64,000 nt of DNA from Byssothecium circinans. Its lineage: Eukaryota > Ascomycota > Dothideomycetes > Pleosporales > Massarinaceae. Positions within the stretch are counted from its first letter, which is position 1, and every line of letters starts with the position of its first letter. The stretch is taken from positions 151,498 through 215,497 of the forward strand of contig ML977039.1 in NCBI GenBank assembly GCA_010015675.1, given 5' to 3'. The translations under genes and the position numbers were made by a program. The notes under the pieces are model-generated. The model was not told the DNA's origin, ran no database searches, and saw nothing but the letters and a program-made list of their open reading frames with translations. Shown piece by piece: positions 23,632 to 35,520 of the stretch.

Positions 23632-24855
23632 GCTAGGGGAAGATAATTGTAGGCTGTGTTGGTAGGCTGTAAGGCGTGAAAGTGTTGTCGTTGTTGGCGT
23701 GAGGTGTGATGTGATGAGAGATCAGGAAGACTGAGACTGTTGATGGGAAACTTCCAGAAACATTGGTGGCGAGAGGAAAGCGAGCTCGTAGACACGGTAG
23801 GATAAGCCCGCGCACCGTTGTGGTATGCTCGTACGCAGGAAGGCTCAAAGAAGCGCCTGCCTTCGATGCTTCACGGATTCGGCAGTTGCAATTACCATAC
23901 GGCAAGTACGGTGGTTATGCGTCAAAAGTCATCACCAATACCATGCGAGAGAAAAGTCACTATAATTCTTTGAGGAGAGACCGTACGTTGAGAAAAATGA
24001 TTAACATGGAGACGTCATCCGAGACTCACAGAACGCTGAACGAATGATATCGGATCTCCGAACGTTGTCACGCGATATACCCTAACACTACCCACGGAAA
24101 TTTCAACAGGATTGAAAATCTGGGGAGCGAGTAATAAATAGGGAGTAATATCTAGATCGCTAGTCATCTCACGCAGAGCATATTCATAATGAATGGGTCA
24201 TCGAGAAACCTTCCAAGACACAACTTCTTCAATCTCTGGCTAGCAAAGCTCAAACCTGAGTTTGTGCTTGAATGCAGATGCCACGCTGTCCTTCAATGTT
24301 GCCCAGGTGGTGAGTAGTGACCTTTAGGAAGTGGTGCCCAGGTGCCGTCAACAACGCTTCTCTGTGAATGAATCTGAATTTCACAAGTCCACGAGTCGTA
24401 CAGTCACTAGTAAACAGGCTTGCAACACTTCTGTTGTAGTATTGTTTCATTGACATGCTCGACATCATACCTCACCATAACCATTCAAGCGCAGCAGTGG
24501 ATCGGGAATTCAAAGCGCCCTCCACCGTGGGCGTAGCATGACACTTCACCCGCGGGTCCCGAAACTTAGAAGGACTGCTGCGAGCACGTCTGTAAGAAGT
24601 GGGTTATGAACATCCAGCCGTGTGAAAGATACCCGCAGTTCGGGCCACGTCGCCTCGAATTCTCCTCGTTTTGTTTTGAAATAAGTCAATGGAGAGCAGG
24701 GGAATTTTGTTCAATATCTGCGCAGAATCACCATGTCTCCGCATGGAATCAATGTATGGACTTTCGCAGCTACCTACAAATGTGTCGCAACGGCGGGTTG
24801 CGATATTCCTCATAAACACTCCAACGATTAATCCCTACTTCAAACATACATAAAT
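23632..24855. promoter_or_regulatory. Divergent region between two secretory-protein genes
   Basis: 1.2 kb separating two divergent genes for proteins with signal peptides. No gene, tRNA or repeat is recognised; frames such as 23763-24047 (+) lack support. It must hold both promoters. Confidence 0.4.
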
Positions 24856-26069
24856 ATGCATGTTCTCAAGCCCTTTGTCCTCTTTGCTCTATACGCCGGC
24901 CAAGCGCTGTCCCAGAAATCCACCATCCGCGTTACCATCACCTCCACAACGACAGTAACACCAGCCGGCGATTCCAACGCTATCCCGACAGAGCCAGCCC
25001 CTGGGAAATCTGCGGTAGGAACCACCTTGACTTCTAACACAACAGTAACCCCCACTCTTCCAGTGGTTCCATTCGGCAATTCGACTCCCCAGGCGTCGTT
25101 ACCAGCTGCGGTACCTTCCAGTGCCCAAGAAAACAAGATTAGCGCCAATCATACCATCAACACAGTCATCGACAAGCAGTACTGCGTTCTCATCTGCCCG
25201 TCTACGTTCCCCACCTCGTCTACTTTGCCAACCTTGGTCTCGAACACGACGTCACTGTCGGGGGGTGGAATCATCGGTACGTTGAACTCGACTATGGTTT
25301 GTTGCTGGCCCAACGTCTAACTCATTAGACGCAGACCAGAAAAGCTCATCGGCTCTGGTGCCTTCGACACCTACACCAAGTTTAGCGTCAGCATCAACAC
25401 CCGTACCTGCAGCTACAATACCTCAGTCTTCGTCAACTGCGAGCGAGCCAACCAGCGGAAATCTTACCAGTTCGAAAACGATGAACAAATCTGTGAAGAC
25501 CAGCAACAATGGTATTGAAAGTTCGGTACGTCGCTTTCTTTGCTCGTTCGAGAAGACCCAGGGGCTAGTAGCAGAAAGGATGGGTGATCGGAGTGACTGA
25601 TGACCTTGAATAGGCTCCTCCCGCGAAGTCCACTTCTTCCGGCGAAGAGGACTCTGGATCCGACACCGATGACTCTTCCGGTGGGACTCAAAAGGAGAAT
25701 CTAGAAGACGATGACACGGTAGGGAAAGAGTCCCAGGAAGCCGGGGACGACGTCTCCAAGGACGCATCGGACGACAACGATTCAGAAACTGACGAGGGAC
25801 TGACGTCGCTCATCACCTCCAGGCATCTTGATGGAATACTGTCGACCCTGCTGGCGTCGACAGGAAAGACAGCTACGCCTACGAAGAGTATCTCGGACCC
25901 TGGCAAAGGCTACATGGAACCTGGGAAAGATGTAAAGCATGATGGTACAGGCAACGACAGAGACTTGGGTGCCAGGATGGCGGAATCAGATGCCGAAGGA
26001 CGAGGAATGAGGCGGCTGAAGTATCCAAGGCATAACGTTATTCGCTGGCTGATTGAGCATGTGGGATGA
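24856..26069 (+). CDS. Unrecognised secreted Ser/Thr-rich acidic protein
   Basis: Three exons, 24856-25276, 25329-25525 and 25614-26069; introns 52 bp (GTACGT donor, CTAAC branch, TTAG acceptor) and 88 bp. Phases agree and the product is 357 residues. A signal peptide is visible (MHVLKPFVLFALYAGQALSQ). The next part is Thr/Ser/Pro-rich with several N-glycosylation sequons (SNTT, GNST, ANHT) and two Cys in KQYCVLICPS. The last exon is strongly acidic (EEDSGSDTDDSS, DDVSKDASDDNDSETDEG) and ends in a basic segment (RRLKYPRHNVIRW). There is no C-terminal hydrophobic tail, so no GPI anchor is predicted. Likely a cell-wall or extracellular protein; no family recognised. Convergent with SF3B6. Confidence 0.62.
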
Positions 26070-26652
26070 AGGCTGGACACTCTGATGTACTGTTTTCTGT
26101 ATAGGATTCGCTGTAGCTGCACGTTGATGAGATCTTGTTAGCCATGTCAACTCTCACCATAATGAGCATGCATGGTCATGCCTTGCTCGTCACTTTACTT
26201 CATGGAACTCATGCGGGTGCGGGGTGAAACGGGTCCGTGCAAATGTGGCAAACAATCAGTGAATTGATCGTGGGGATCCCCGGCCCTAGATAAACCCTCT
26301 CGCTGGCATAACAATGTAGTCTGTGGCAGTTATAAACTGCAGCCAGGTCAGACCATTCCAAGGTTCCCTAGAAAACAGCAATCCATCCTATGTCGTAATG
26401 TCATGACCTCTTTAACGCCAATCCATGCAAACGACCCCAAAGCCACTTGGCGGATACCTTGACATCCCGCCAGTCGCAGCTGCGGCACTCTTTGGGGTTA
26501 GGTAGCGCTTGCGGCTTTGCCGTCAATGTCGAGCTCGTCACCGATGCGTGGGGCGTGCTCGCGGTTGGGGCAAGTCGTGCGGTATTGAGGCCCACGGGAG
26601 AAGTTCGACTCCTCTCGCGTACATTCACCGGGTCCGTGGGCCTCGCCTCATG
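26070..26652. other. Convergent intergenic region
   Basis: 583 bp without a supported gene between convergent genes. A short minus-strand frame at 26401-26628 has no family resemblance. No tRNA B-box was found. Confidence 0.4.
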
Positions 26653-27213
26653 CTAATCGATACCGTGCTGGCGCTTGAGCTTTTCTAGGTTCTCCTGGCG
26701 CTCGGCGAGATCGTTTGCGGCTTTGATCATCTTCTCGGGCTGGTGATATAGCACTGCGGCATGTGAGTTTGCGGCGCACTGGGCAGGGAAGCTGCACATA
26801 CCAACAAGGTAGCGGTTCTGGAAGTTGAAGCCGTTGAGCTTGTCGCAGGCCGACTTTGCATCCATCACATCTTCATAGACGACGAATGCAGTGCCTTTGG
26901 TGTTGTTCGCAATGCCCTGGCGGATTTGGCTGTATATGGTCAGCGGGCCGTCTCTGCGGAGAGGTCGCGGCGGGTGCAGCGGAGGGGAGGGAGGGAGGGA
27001 GGGGAGACGTACCGCACAGGGCCGAACTTGCCGAAGAGGTCGAAGAGCTCCTCGGGGGTGACGTTGAAGCTCAGATTCTTAACGAACAGAGCTCTGCAGA
27101 CGGGTTAGCGGATAGCATGCGACATGGGCGGCGCCGGGGCAGACAAAGGCGGGCCGTGTGCAGTGGGCAGCATACCGGTTGACTTCGGGGGCAAGTTTTG
27201 CACCGCGACTCAT
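26653..27213 (-). CDS. sf3b6: SF3B6/p14, U2 snRNP branch-site RRM protein
   Basis: Minus-strand gene with four exons, 27213-27176, 27093-27013, 26929-26802 and 26753-26653; introns 82, 83 and 48 bp. The product is 115 residues, close to human SF3B6 (125). It is a single RRM: LAPEVNRALFVKNLSFNVT (RNP2), EELFDLFGKFGPVRQIRQG, TKGTAFVVYEDVMDAK (RNP1), then FNFQNRYLVVLYHQPEKM and a helical tail ending KRQHGID. The Tyr/Phe-rich RNP face and the NRYLVVLY strand are as in the family. p14 contacts SF3B1 and the branch-point adenosine in the SF3b complex. The third exon could start 24 bases earlier at another AG (26953), adding eight residues in frame; the shorter form matches the family. Divergent from the JmjC gene. 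Confidence 0.95.
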
Positions 27214-27872
27214 ACTTTGGCGACTGCGAATGGACTGGGAAGACGGGCGGATGGGTCGTGGTGGTCGTGGTGGTCGTGGTGGTGGACGAGATGGGTGAGG
27301 CCGACGAGATGCGAGATGCGAGATGCGGCAGCCAGGCTTGGCATGGGTGATTACATAATAAGACGTCGCTCAGGTACACCACAGTGCGGTGGGAGACGGA
27401 CGGTGGATGACGCTTGATGGGCGGCCGGAATTGGAGTACAGAGGACCCCCCCGTCAGCCAGCAGTCTACTCCTACTATTACTACTACGGTCCAAGTGGCC
27501 GTCTGGCGTGGTGGTGCCCCGTCCATGTCCACGCCCACGTCCGCGTCCTCATCTCTCTGGCGCGGACCACCTCGTTGAACCACCACACTAGCTTTCTTCC
27601 CCACCAGCTCTCCTGCTGCCATCTTCGCTCCTCCCGCCTGCCCACCACGCTCGTTCGCCCCCGCCCGCGCCCTCCTCTGCGCCCTCGTCGCCCTCCACGC
27701 CAGGATATGCCGTCCCCTGCGCTCAGCGCACTCGCCCGTCCTGCCAGTGCCGCCGCCCGGTAGCCCGTTGACTCTGAGACGCCTGCGTCGAGCCCGCACC
27801 TCCGACACCACCGGCACCACCGACACCACCGCACCCCCTCCCCTCGGCCGCACACACGCCCAATTATCAACC
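27214..27872. promoter_or_regulatory. Shared divergent upstream region of SF3B6 and JHD1
   Basis: 659 bp between divergent start codons. It contains a GTGGTC-type array at about 27259-27291 and a GCGAGAT repeat at about 27307-27325. Any frame extending upstream of the JHD1 ATG lacks an ATG, so this is treated as promoter and leader. Confidence 0.4.
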
Positions 27873-30800
27873 ATGAGGGTGTCTTCGTTCAAAAAACAAT
27901 ACAGGCAAGCTCCGCCGCGCGCTGCCACGCCTCCCCCGCCCGCGTGGGAGCCGCTGTCCCCCGTCCTGCGCCCGCGGGAAGCGCCCGCCGTACACACACA
28001 CAGCACCCCCGCCGGCGGCCACGATGGCGACACTGAGCCCGCCAGAAACAGCATTGCGAGCGCCAGACGTCAGACGCCTGGCCAGAGTACGCCTGCCCGC
28101 GCGCCGCTGCCTCTGGGCCTGCCCGCCGCGCGGTCCCACGAGCCCTCGATGCGCTCCGCTCCCCTGCCGCAGCGCAACACTCCCTACTCGCCGGCGCATG
28201 GCTCGCCCATCGAGGCTCTAGCAAATGCTGCCGCCGTCACTTCGCTGCATGCCAGTCCTTCCTATGCCAACTCGGCGCGCCGCTCCGCCCAGCTACCCTC
28301 CTCGCCCACCACCACACCTCACCCGCCCGGTCAACGCGCGCCGAAACACGCCCATCCAGCCCATAGTAGCTACACTCACCATGAGCGGCCTGCGAAGCGT
28401 GCGCGCTCCGAATACTACTCGTCTCCGCAGTACAGCCAGCACGGCCCGAGGCCGGCCACGAGCCACATTCCTGGGTGGTCCTACAATGTGGAGCACATGG
28501 CGGACAATGGTCTGCGCATGTACCAGGACAGCTTTGCCACGCCACATTGTCACGACGACAACACGCTCAAAAGGCTCTCCGACGCCCAGTTGCTGATGGA
28601 CTTCGCCGCGAGCGCGTCAAGCCCGCGGCATGCCCCAGCGCCCAAGAGATGGAGCATCTCCCACGCCGAAGCTTCCTCCCCGTGTTCACACCACCAAGTT
28701 GGCGCGCCATCATCGCCATCTCATTACGCGCATTCCTGTCAGATGCCCCCTCCGCCGGAATACAAGCATCCTTTGGAGCCCCCGTCAAACACAGCGGGAC
28801 CGGTAGAGCACAGCGTGAGTACACTAGCTACCCAGACACAGACACCACCAGAAGAGCCTCTGCCTTCAGCAGAGCTCCCCATCGCCAATGGAGCTGGGGA
28901 GGGAGACGATCTTAGACCGAAGAAACACCAAGGTTGGCCAAAGGGCACGTCCCGAGGCCCGCGTAACAATACTATTACAGCCAGCAAGAGGAAGAGATGC
29001 ACGCCAAAGCCAAATAGTGCGCCATCAACGTTCACATCATCTGACGCTCCAACCCAACTACATTCGCCCCAAAGTCTGCCAGCCGAGCAGCAAGCTCCTC
29101 GCTCAGAAGCGGCAATTGTTCTTCCAGCCGAGACTTCTCCATCCCTTCCACATACAGCGCGAGTCCGTCGTCACTCTTTCTCAAACTCGGCGTCTGCCCC
29201 AGATTCATTTCGAAGCGATGCCCACTCCGCATTCTCTCGCGCTCGTTCCGTCCCTCTCCGGGATGCGTTGACCATCACGCCGCCTGTCGACAATAACCAA
29301 GTGCCGCAAGCCGACCCCACAGTTGAGCCTGTCACGATATGCGCTGGATGCAATTCCTCCGACTCCGAAGCCACAATTGGTGACGGAGAGCAATGGATCA
29401 GATGCGATGGTTGCAAGGAATGGCACCACTATACATGTGCGGGATTCAAGAGCGAACGAGAAGTCCGTGATGTAGACAAGTTCTACTGTGTACCGTGCCG
29501 GCCCAGGTTCGGAGACACAACAAAAGTTCGAAAGTCCACAAGGGCACACACCGCGGTTGACTACGCTGGTCTGAACGAAGGCATACTGAAAACCTCTGAC
29601 GATAATCCGGAGCATCATTATATTGCTGCATTCAAGAATGGTGACATTGAGTTCACCCCCGAGACATTTGCGCGCCTTCCGCCCGAAATCGTATCCGCGG
29701 ACCTTCTTGAGAAAACCAACGGCTTCAAAGAGCCCATACTGGTTCCTGCGGCCTTGAACCCGCGAGCAAAGTTTTCGGCAAAAGACCCTTCAGTCGCGGA
29801 CGGTGCAATTCAAAAGATGGGTGAGGTGAACGACGACCCATATGCCTATGAAATGGTACCCGACGATGGTCAGGATAAGCTTGACATGGTCATTCCCCAA
29901 GACCTCACTGTACGCCGCGTCTGTGAGCTCTATGGCCCACAGGAAAAGGTGCCCGTCATCGATGTCAAGGCGCAAGAAGGCGAGGATAAGAAATGGACCA
30001 TGGCAAAATGGGCTGACTACTACGAGCAACAAGGCGAGAAGCCCGTCCGAAATGTCATCAGCCTGGAGGTTTCGAAAAGCCGACTCGGTAGACTGATCCG
30101 ACGACCAAGGGCCGTAAGAGATATGGATCTCCAAGACTCTGTCTGGCGGGACGACGACAAGAAAGCCCCACCTGCCGTTCAGTTCTACTGTCTCATGTCT
30201 GTAGCGGATTGTTACACTGACTTTCATATCGACTTTGGAGGCTCATCGGTCTACTACCACATTGTCAAAGGCAAAAAGGTGTTTTTCTTCATTCCGCCGA
30301 CAAAGCAGAACCTCAAAAAGTACGAAGATTGGTGCCTCTCTCCCAGGCAAGGACACGAGTTTCTTGGTCACCAAGTCAAAGAGTGCTACCGTGTGGATCT
30401 GTACCCTGGGGATACAATGCTAATCCCCTCTGGTTGGATTCACGCCGTTTGGACTCCAGACGACAGTCTCGTCATCGGCGGAAATTTCCTTACCAGGATA
30501 CACTATAGCATGCAGATCAAGGTTCTTGAAATCGAGAAAAACACAAAGGTAGCGGCCATGTTTCGGTATCCGTTCTTCCAAAAGATCATGTGGCTCGCTC
30601 TAGTCAGGTATCTGGAGGAGGATCCCCTTCCCGAATCGGTTGAACGGCAACTCCTCGGCGGCAAGCAGTTCCCACGCAGTATTCCAATATACTGTGAACC
30701 TCAGAGATTTGGTCACAATTCTCACCTAGGTCCACAGAACTACAACAGACGCTACTACCCGAAGGGCGAACTTGAAGGTTTACCTGATCTTGCGAATTTT

Positions 30801-32456
30801 GTCTGGAGGACAGTCTTGATATCGCAGGGACGAATCGAAGGAATCACGGAGACTGTACGCAAGGCTGTTACAAGTTCCATTCCCAAAAGTTTTGGCGAGC
30901 CTCTAGTACTCGCCCGCCGGTTTGCGATGTGGGTTGCCTGGAAAAAGGGGAACGAGAACATCCCTCAGTGGGCTTATCCGGATGCTACACTTCCAGAAAC
31001 CTCGGATACGAGCGGTGAAAAGAAATTGAGCGCTGCCCAGCTGAAGAGGATGGAAAAGGACGCATGGACCGATGCCTTGAGAGCCACCGCGGAGAGGCAC
31101 TCCAGCAGGGTAAAGACGTCCGAAACTCCTCGTCCCAATGGTGCAGAAGCTCAATCCATCGGCAATTCGACTGTGCAGCAACCATTGACTGGGTTCCTAC
31201 AACAGACCGATCTCAGCAGACCACTCACTACACCAAAAACATCACAGCTTGGTCCAAAGCGAATTGCCTGTGATGCATGCAGGAAGCGGAGGATACGCTG
31301 CAAACACAAGGACGATCTTGTCGAGACCGCAAAGTCTGGCAGCGGCATGAACGGAGGCATGAACACGATCGATCTATCCGGATCATTGGGACTCTCGGTC
31401 AAACGTCGCTATAGCGATCTGGATGACACATCCAGACAGCCGTCGCATCCTCCAACGGAACCCGCATCAGTTGTCAATGGAGGGCCCCTCCTGGCTGATG
31501 TCAATGCCGACCCATACGCGCTCAAGTCTGGTCGTGTCAAAGCTTGTGCAGATTGTCGCAAGAGCAAGGTATGTATAAAATAGCGTTGGGCGCGGGCGAA
31601 ACTAACCCCATCTCAGCGTCGTTGCATACACGATGAATATGGCAATATCGACCCGATCAAAGCAAATGAGATCCCCATACCAAGAGGCGCGGCATCGAAG
31701 AAGCGACGCATCAGCGAAGAAGACCCAAACACGACCAGTCGTAAATTCAAGGAAGAGGCTATCGAGAGCGGAATGGCACATGCTCCTATGCGTCATCGCA
31801 ATTCTCTCCCGGCCATACTAGGCATGTCGAGTTCAAGCGATCTCTTAGACCTCGCATACTCTGCTCAACAGGCCCTGAATCAGGTTCCGCCTGAGGAAAT
31901 GATCGACCCCGCTTTGCGGCCCTACGACAACGAAGGCGATATATCCATGGTCAACAGTCCCTCCCAGGCGCCATATCGGGATGCAATAATGTCCTCAATT
32001 GAGCAAGTTCACGATAGCCACATGCAAAATGCAGAGACGGTAGCGGAGGATGAGCATCGAGGTCCCAGCGTTGAACCACTTTCTCCAGGTCCGATCTTGG
32101 ACAGCATCCAAACTCTGACGAATGGCTACAGCTCCAGACAATTACGCGACTCTGGCAACTATCCTACCGCTGCATTTATTCCAGTTACGCCTGACCAACC
32201 ACGCTCGTCGAGGTTGAGTTCGAGTGGTCGGAAAGTAAGCCAAACGCCTCATTCCCGGAAGAACAATACACCGAAGACTACCCCAGGAGGCCGCAGACAC
32301 GGTCGTGGGGAAACAGTCAAGTTGGAGCCCCAATTCGAAGGGAAGTCACGCGCGATGTCTTCAGCTACGGCAGATGGCGAGGAAGATATGGCTAGCCTCG
32401 CACTGGCGCTGAAGCTCCAGATGGAGGAGCATGGACTGAGGAGACGAAGCAAGTGA
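27873..32456 (+). CDS. jhd1: PHD-JmjC histone demethylase, JHD1/KDM2 type
   Basis: Two exons, 27873-31568 and 31617-32456, with a 48-bp intron (GTATGT donor, ACTAACCCC branch, TCAG acceptor); 1511 residues. Residues 1-480 are Pro/Ser/His-rich and disordered. A PHD finger spans about 490-542 (CAGCNSSDSE, WIRCDGCKEWHHYTC, FYCVPC). The JmjC domain is centred on residues 770-880, with Fe-binding His785 and Asp787 (DFHIDFGG) and His857 (SGWIHAVWTPDD); the co-substrate Lys is probably in YYHIVKGKK. KDM2-type enzymes demethylate H3K36me1/2. Near the C-terminus are two CX2CX6C clusters (residues 1133-1143, ACDACRKRRIRC, and 1225-1235, ACADCRKSKRRC) separated by 81 residues; the second is completed by the splice. 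The ATG at 27873 is the first in frame. Confidence 0.93.
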
Positions 32457-32830
32457 TGCCTCGTTCCCCCCTCGCTATTTTTTCCCTATTAGAATGTGTC
32501 TTGCATTACGGTCATATGGACCGCATCGAAGCCCGCACACGGCCGGCATTACCTTTGTTTTCTCATTTCGCGTTGCATGGTACGAGGATTGTCCTTTGGT
32601 GTTAATGGTTGCCATGGATAGGTTCCATGCCTTTTATACCCGGGATTCAGGGTATCTTCTGTGTTTATGCAAATGGACAGCTGTTTCAAGGTGTTTAGGG
32701 TAAGATCTGGGTCAGCGGGAGATCAAGCATGAGGAAGCAGTAGCTGGGTCGGTATTTTTCATGGGCTCCGTGTTATTAATGTTCCGCGAATGAAGCTTTC
32801 AAGAATTCAGTTGGTCTCTACAACATAGTT
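32457..32830. other. Convergent 3' flank
   Basis: 374 bp between convergent genes; nothing recognisable besides 3' flanks. Confidence 0.4.
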
Positions 32831-33659
32831 CTACATCCACTGGTCCATGGAGCCAAATGGCGGGAATTTCAACCCTCGACCGCTTTTCTTCTCACTTCGT
32901 TCCCTCTTGTTTTCACTCGGCACACTGCTCACACAGTCCCAATTCCAGGGTACCTCTCGCCCGAGAACTTCGTAGCCTGCAACTCTTCTCAGTCTCCCTC
33001 TATCTCTCCTCTCGGACGGTGCCTCTCTCAGGGCTATTCGCGTTGTCTCCTGTACCTCCCGTACCCGTGGCTCTACGATCTGTGTTCTATACACTGGTTC
33101 CCGTGGTGACGGGCAAGATGAAGGACTCCGTGATGGCGGAGGAGGTGGTGGTGTTGGAGAAAGCCGTCTCTTTCCAGGCCCATGGAGCCCATGGTGGTGG
33201 TAATGGGGGAGAAGAGGATGCATATGCAGAGGGTGCATATGACGAACATGTGGGTGGCGGTGGTGGTGGTGGTGTAGAAGCGGATGATGGTGTTCGTGCT
33301 CATCAGTGACAGATATGCTGGGCGTCACGATATGAACTTTGTCGAACCGCGGTCTATGTACGCCGTGACGAATCCGGACGACTTCTTCGACAGATGATCC
33401 ACGGGCGGAAGACATATGATGGTGCTGATGATGATGGGGACGATGGCGGCCGTGGTGGGGACCTTTGGGCGAAAGTGTGATCCAGCACATGTCTCCTTGG
33501 AGAATACGACGAGCTTTGAAAGGTGCCGTCGGTGAAGAATAGAGGTAATGGGCGCACACGAAGAGGAGGTGCTGAGTGGTGGTATGTTGAAGATGTAAGA
33601 GGGGTGTAACAGTGCTGCGGTCGCGTTATCGAAGTATAATAGGAGTCTCTTCGGGACAT
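32831..33659 (-). CDS. His-rich hypothetical protein
   Basis: The open frame 33490-32831 encodes 219 residues from MCWITLSPKG. Upstream, a second frame starts MSRRDSYYTS at 33659 and can be joined to it by a 46-bp intron (33514-33559, donor GTGTGC, acceptor AAAG), giving about 260 residues; the splice signals are weak, so this N-terminus is tentative. The protein has dense His runs (HHGRHRPHHHQHHH, EHEHHHPLLHHHHH, HPHVRHMHPLHMHPLLPHYH), a Pro run, basic Arg-rich segments and an EVPWNWDCVSSVPSENKR motif near the end. Such His tracts can bind zinc, nickel or copper, but function is unknown. No family recognised. Confidence 0.45.
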
Positions 33660-34299
33660 GAAGGCTATGGCATGAGCGAAGGGTAGTGGAGATGGGTTTG
33701 GAACGAAGAAAGCCCTGAAGTGGGCACAGGCGTACTCTAGTAGATATATTTCAAAACATCTCGTCACATTGTACCTACCTGAGGCATCGTGTAGAGTATC
33801 ATGCTACGCTCAACCACTCCACATGCTCATGTCGTAGGGTGTAAATACAAGACAAAAGTGCTTATAATGGCCATTGCTCCTGGAATGTGCAAACATGGGT
33901 TCGTGAGCAGTGTGCAAGTGACTGGGGCTGGTGCTTGGTTGGCGCACATGGCGAGGTGTGTGTCTTGGATGACCTCGAAGTCAAAACGGCACATGACCGT
34001 ATCGCCATGATGAAAACACTACTGTGTATAGTTTGTATATCTGCGAATTGTTCGGCTTTCGAGACTCTTGTAGTTGTGGCGCACCCTAGGTAATTCTTGC
34101 AAGGTTCGAGATATATGAGGCAACAGTTGACGCGCATGTGTGCCAAGCACGTAGGTCACATGACATGACAGCTACCTGAGAGCTGCAGCGCCGCAACACC
34201 ACGTCGGTGTCGCCCAAACATCCACCACCCTCAGCTACGTAACCCATTCCGCCACTTCAAACCGTCGGCCGCCCAGAGACATATACACACACCAGAACG
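33660..34299. promoter_or_regulatory. Divergent region upstream of the His-rich gene and PRE2
   Basis: 640 bp without a supported gene. It carries promoters for both neighbours. The stretch immediately before PRE2 contains GTCACATGACATGAC at about 34157; no known fungal proteasome element (such as the yeast PACE motif) was seen. Confidence 0.35.
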
Positions 34300-35342
34300 A
34301 TGGACTCATTAGTCGCGCAATACACCAGGCCGGCCTTTGCGGAGGAGAGCCAGTCGCAGGAAGAGCAGCAGGAGCTCTGCCAGGCCACGCCCGAGCTGTC
34401 GCTGAAGTTTGCCCTGCCGCCAGTAGCCCAGGTGAGCATTGCCCTTGACATTCAAGATGCTGCCCCTACCTTGGCCTTTTGTTCATGTGCTGACCATGGC
34501 AGTCCGCTTCGTGGCTGCGCGCCATGACTGACGACTATTCGAACCCCAACTGCCCCATCAAGATCGCACACGGCACGACGACGCTCGCCTTCCGCTTCAA
34601 GGGCGGCATCATTGTGGCCACGGACTCCAGGGCAACGGCGGGTAACTGGATAGCCAGCCAGACGGTCAAGAAGGTCATTGAGATCAACAACTGCCTGCTG
34701 GGCACCATGGCGGGTGGCGCTGCTGTAAGCTTGGACACGCCCATATCAGATGATGGGTACGGAGATGGGAATGGGAATGGGAATTGACGTAACGCAGGAT
34801 TGCCAGTATTGGTTGGCGTACTTGGGCATGCAGTGCCGCCTCCATGAGCTCCGTCACAAGCGCCGTATCTCGGTCGCGGCCGCCTCCAAGATCCTCGCGA
34901 ACCTCGTCTACTCATACAAGGGCATGGGGCTGTCTATGGTGCGTATACCTATTTACGAGGCGTGAAAAATTGCTGATCTACCTAGGGAACCATGTGCGCC
35001 GGTGTAACTCCCCAGGAAGGCCCCGCGCTCTACTACATCGACAGCGACGGCACGCGTCTCGCCGGCAACCTCTTCTGTGTCGGCTCTGGTCAGACATTTG
35101 CCTACGGTGTGTTGGATGCCGAGTACAGTTATGATCTCTCGGATGAAAATGCGTTGGAGCTCGGCAGGCGGAGTATCCTCGCCGCCACCCACCGAGACGC
35201 TTACTCTGGTGGTTTCATCAACCTGTATCACGTCAAGGAGGATGGCTGGGTCAAGCACGGCTTCAATGACACGAACCCCATCTTCTGGAAGACCAAGTTG
35301 GAGAAGGGAGAGTTTTCGAACGTGACGGCAGATCTGGAGTAA
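34300..35342 (+). CDS. pre2: 20S proteasome subunit beta5 (PRE2), chymotrypsin-like
   Basis: Four exons, 34300-34431, 34503-34724, 34798-34938 and 34986-35342, all in phase 0 (introns 71, 73, 47 bp). The precursor is 283 residues. A 68-residue propeptide ends in KIAHG and the mature chain starts TTTLAF; Thr69 is the catalytic nucleophile (Thr1 of the mature form). Asp85 (ATDSRAT) and Lys101 (TVKKV) match the family's Asp17 and Lys33, so the subunit should be active after autocatalytic cleavage. It provides the chymotrypsin-like activity of the 20S core. Later conserved parts are [35 protein letters not shown] and [18 protein letters not shown]. Convergent with the RED-like gene 178 bp downstream. 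Confidence 0.97.
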
Positions 35343-35520
35343 AGGGATGACTTCATAGCGGAGCTTGTGCGACAGAGTCATGTTCTGGCAGTCAAAACTG
35401 CCGTGTAGTTTCTACCTATGTAATCCATAGACCCTTCCTCGACGAAAGGAGGCCCCAATGAGCATACTGGAATAGTCCAAGGCTGATGTGGAGAGATTTG
35501 ACTCGAGCACCTGGCAGATT

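Noticed and set aside
26930..26953. Upstream acceptor as the main SF3B6 exon boundary
   Set aside because: It would insert eight residues into the conserved RRM; kept only as a possible isoform.
27484..28199. Long open frames on the strand opposite the JmjC gene's 5' end
   Set aside because: They are GC-rich shadows of the disordered N-terminal coding region and show no domain.
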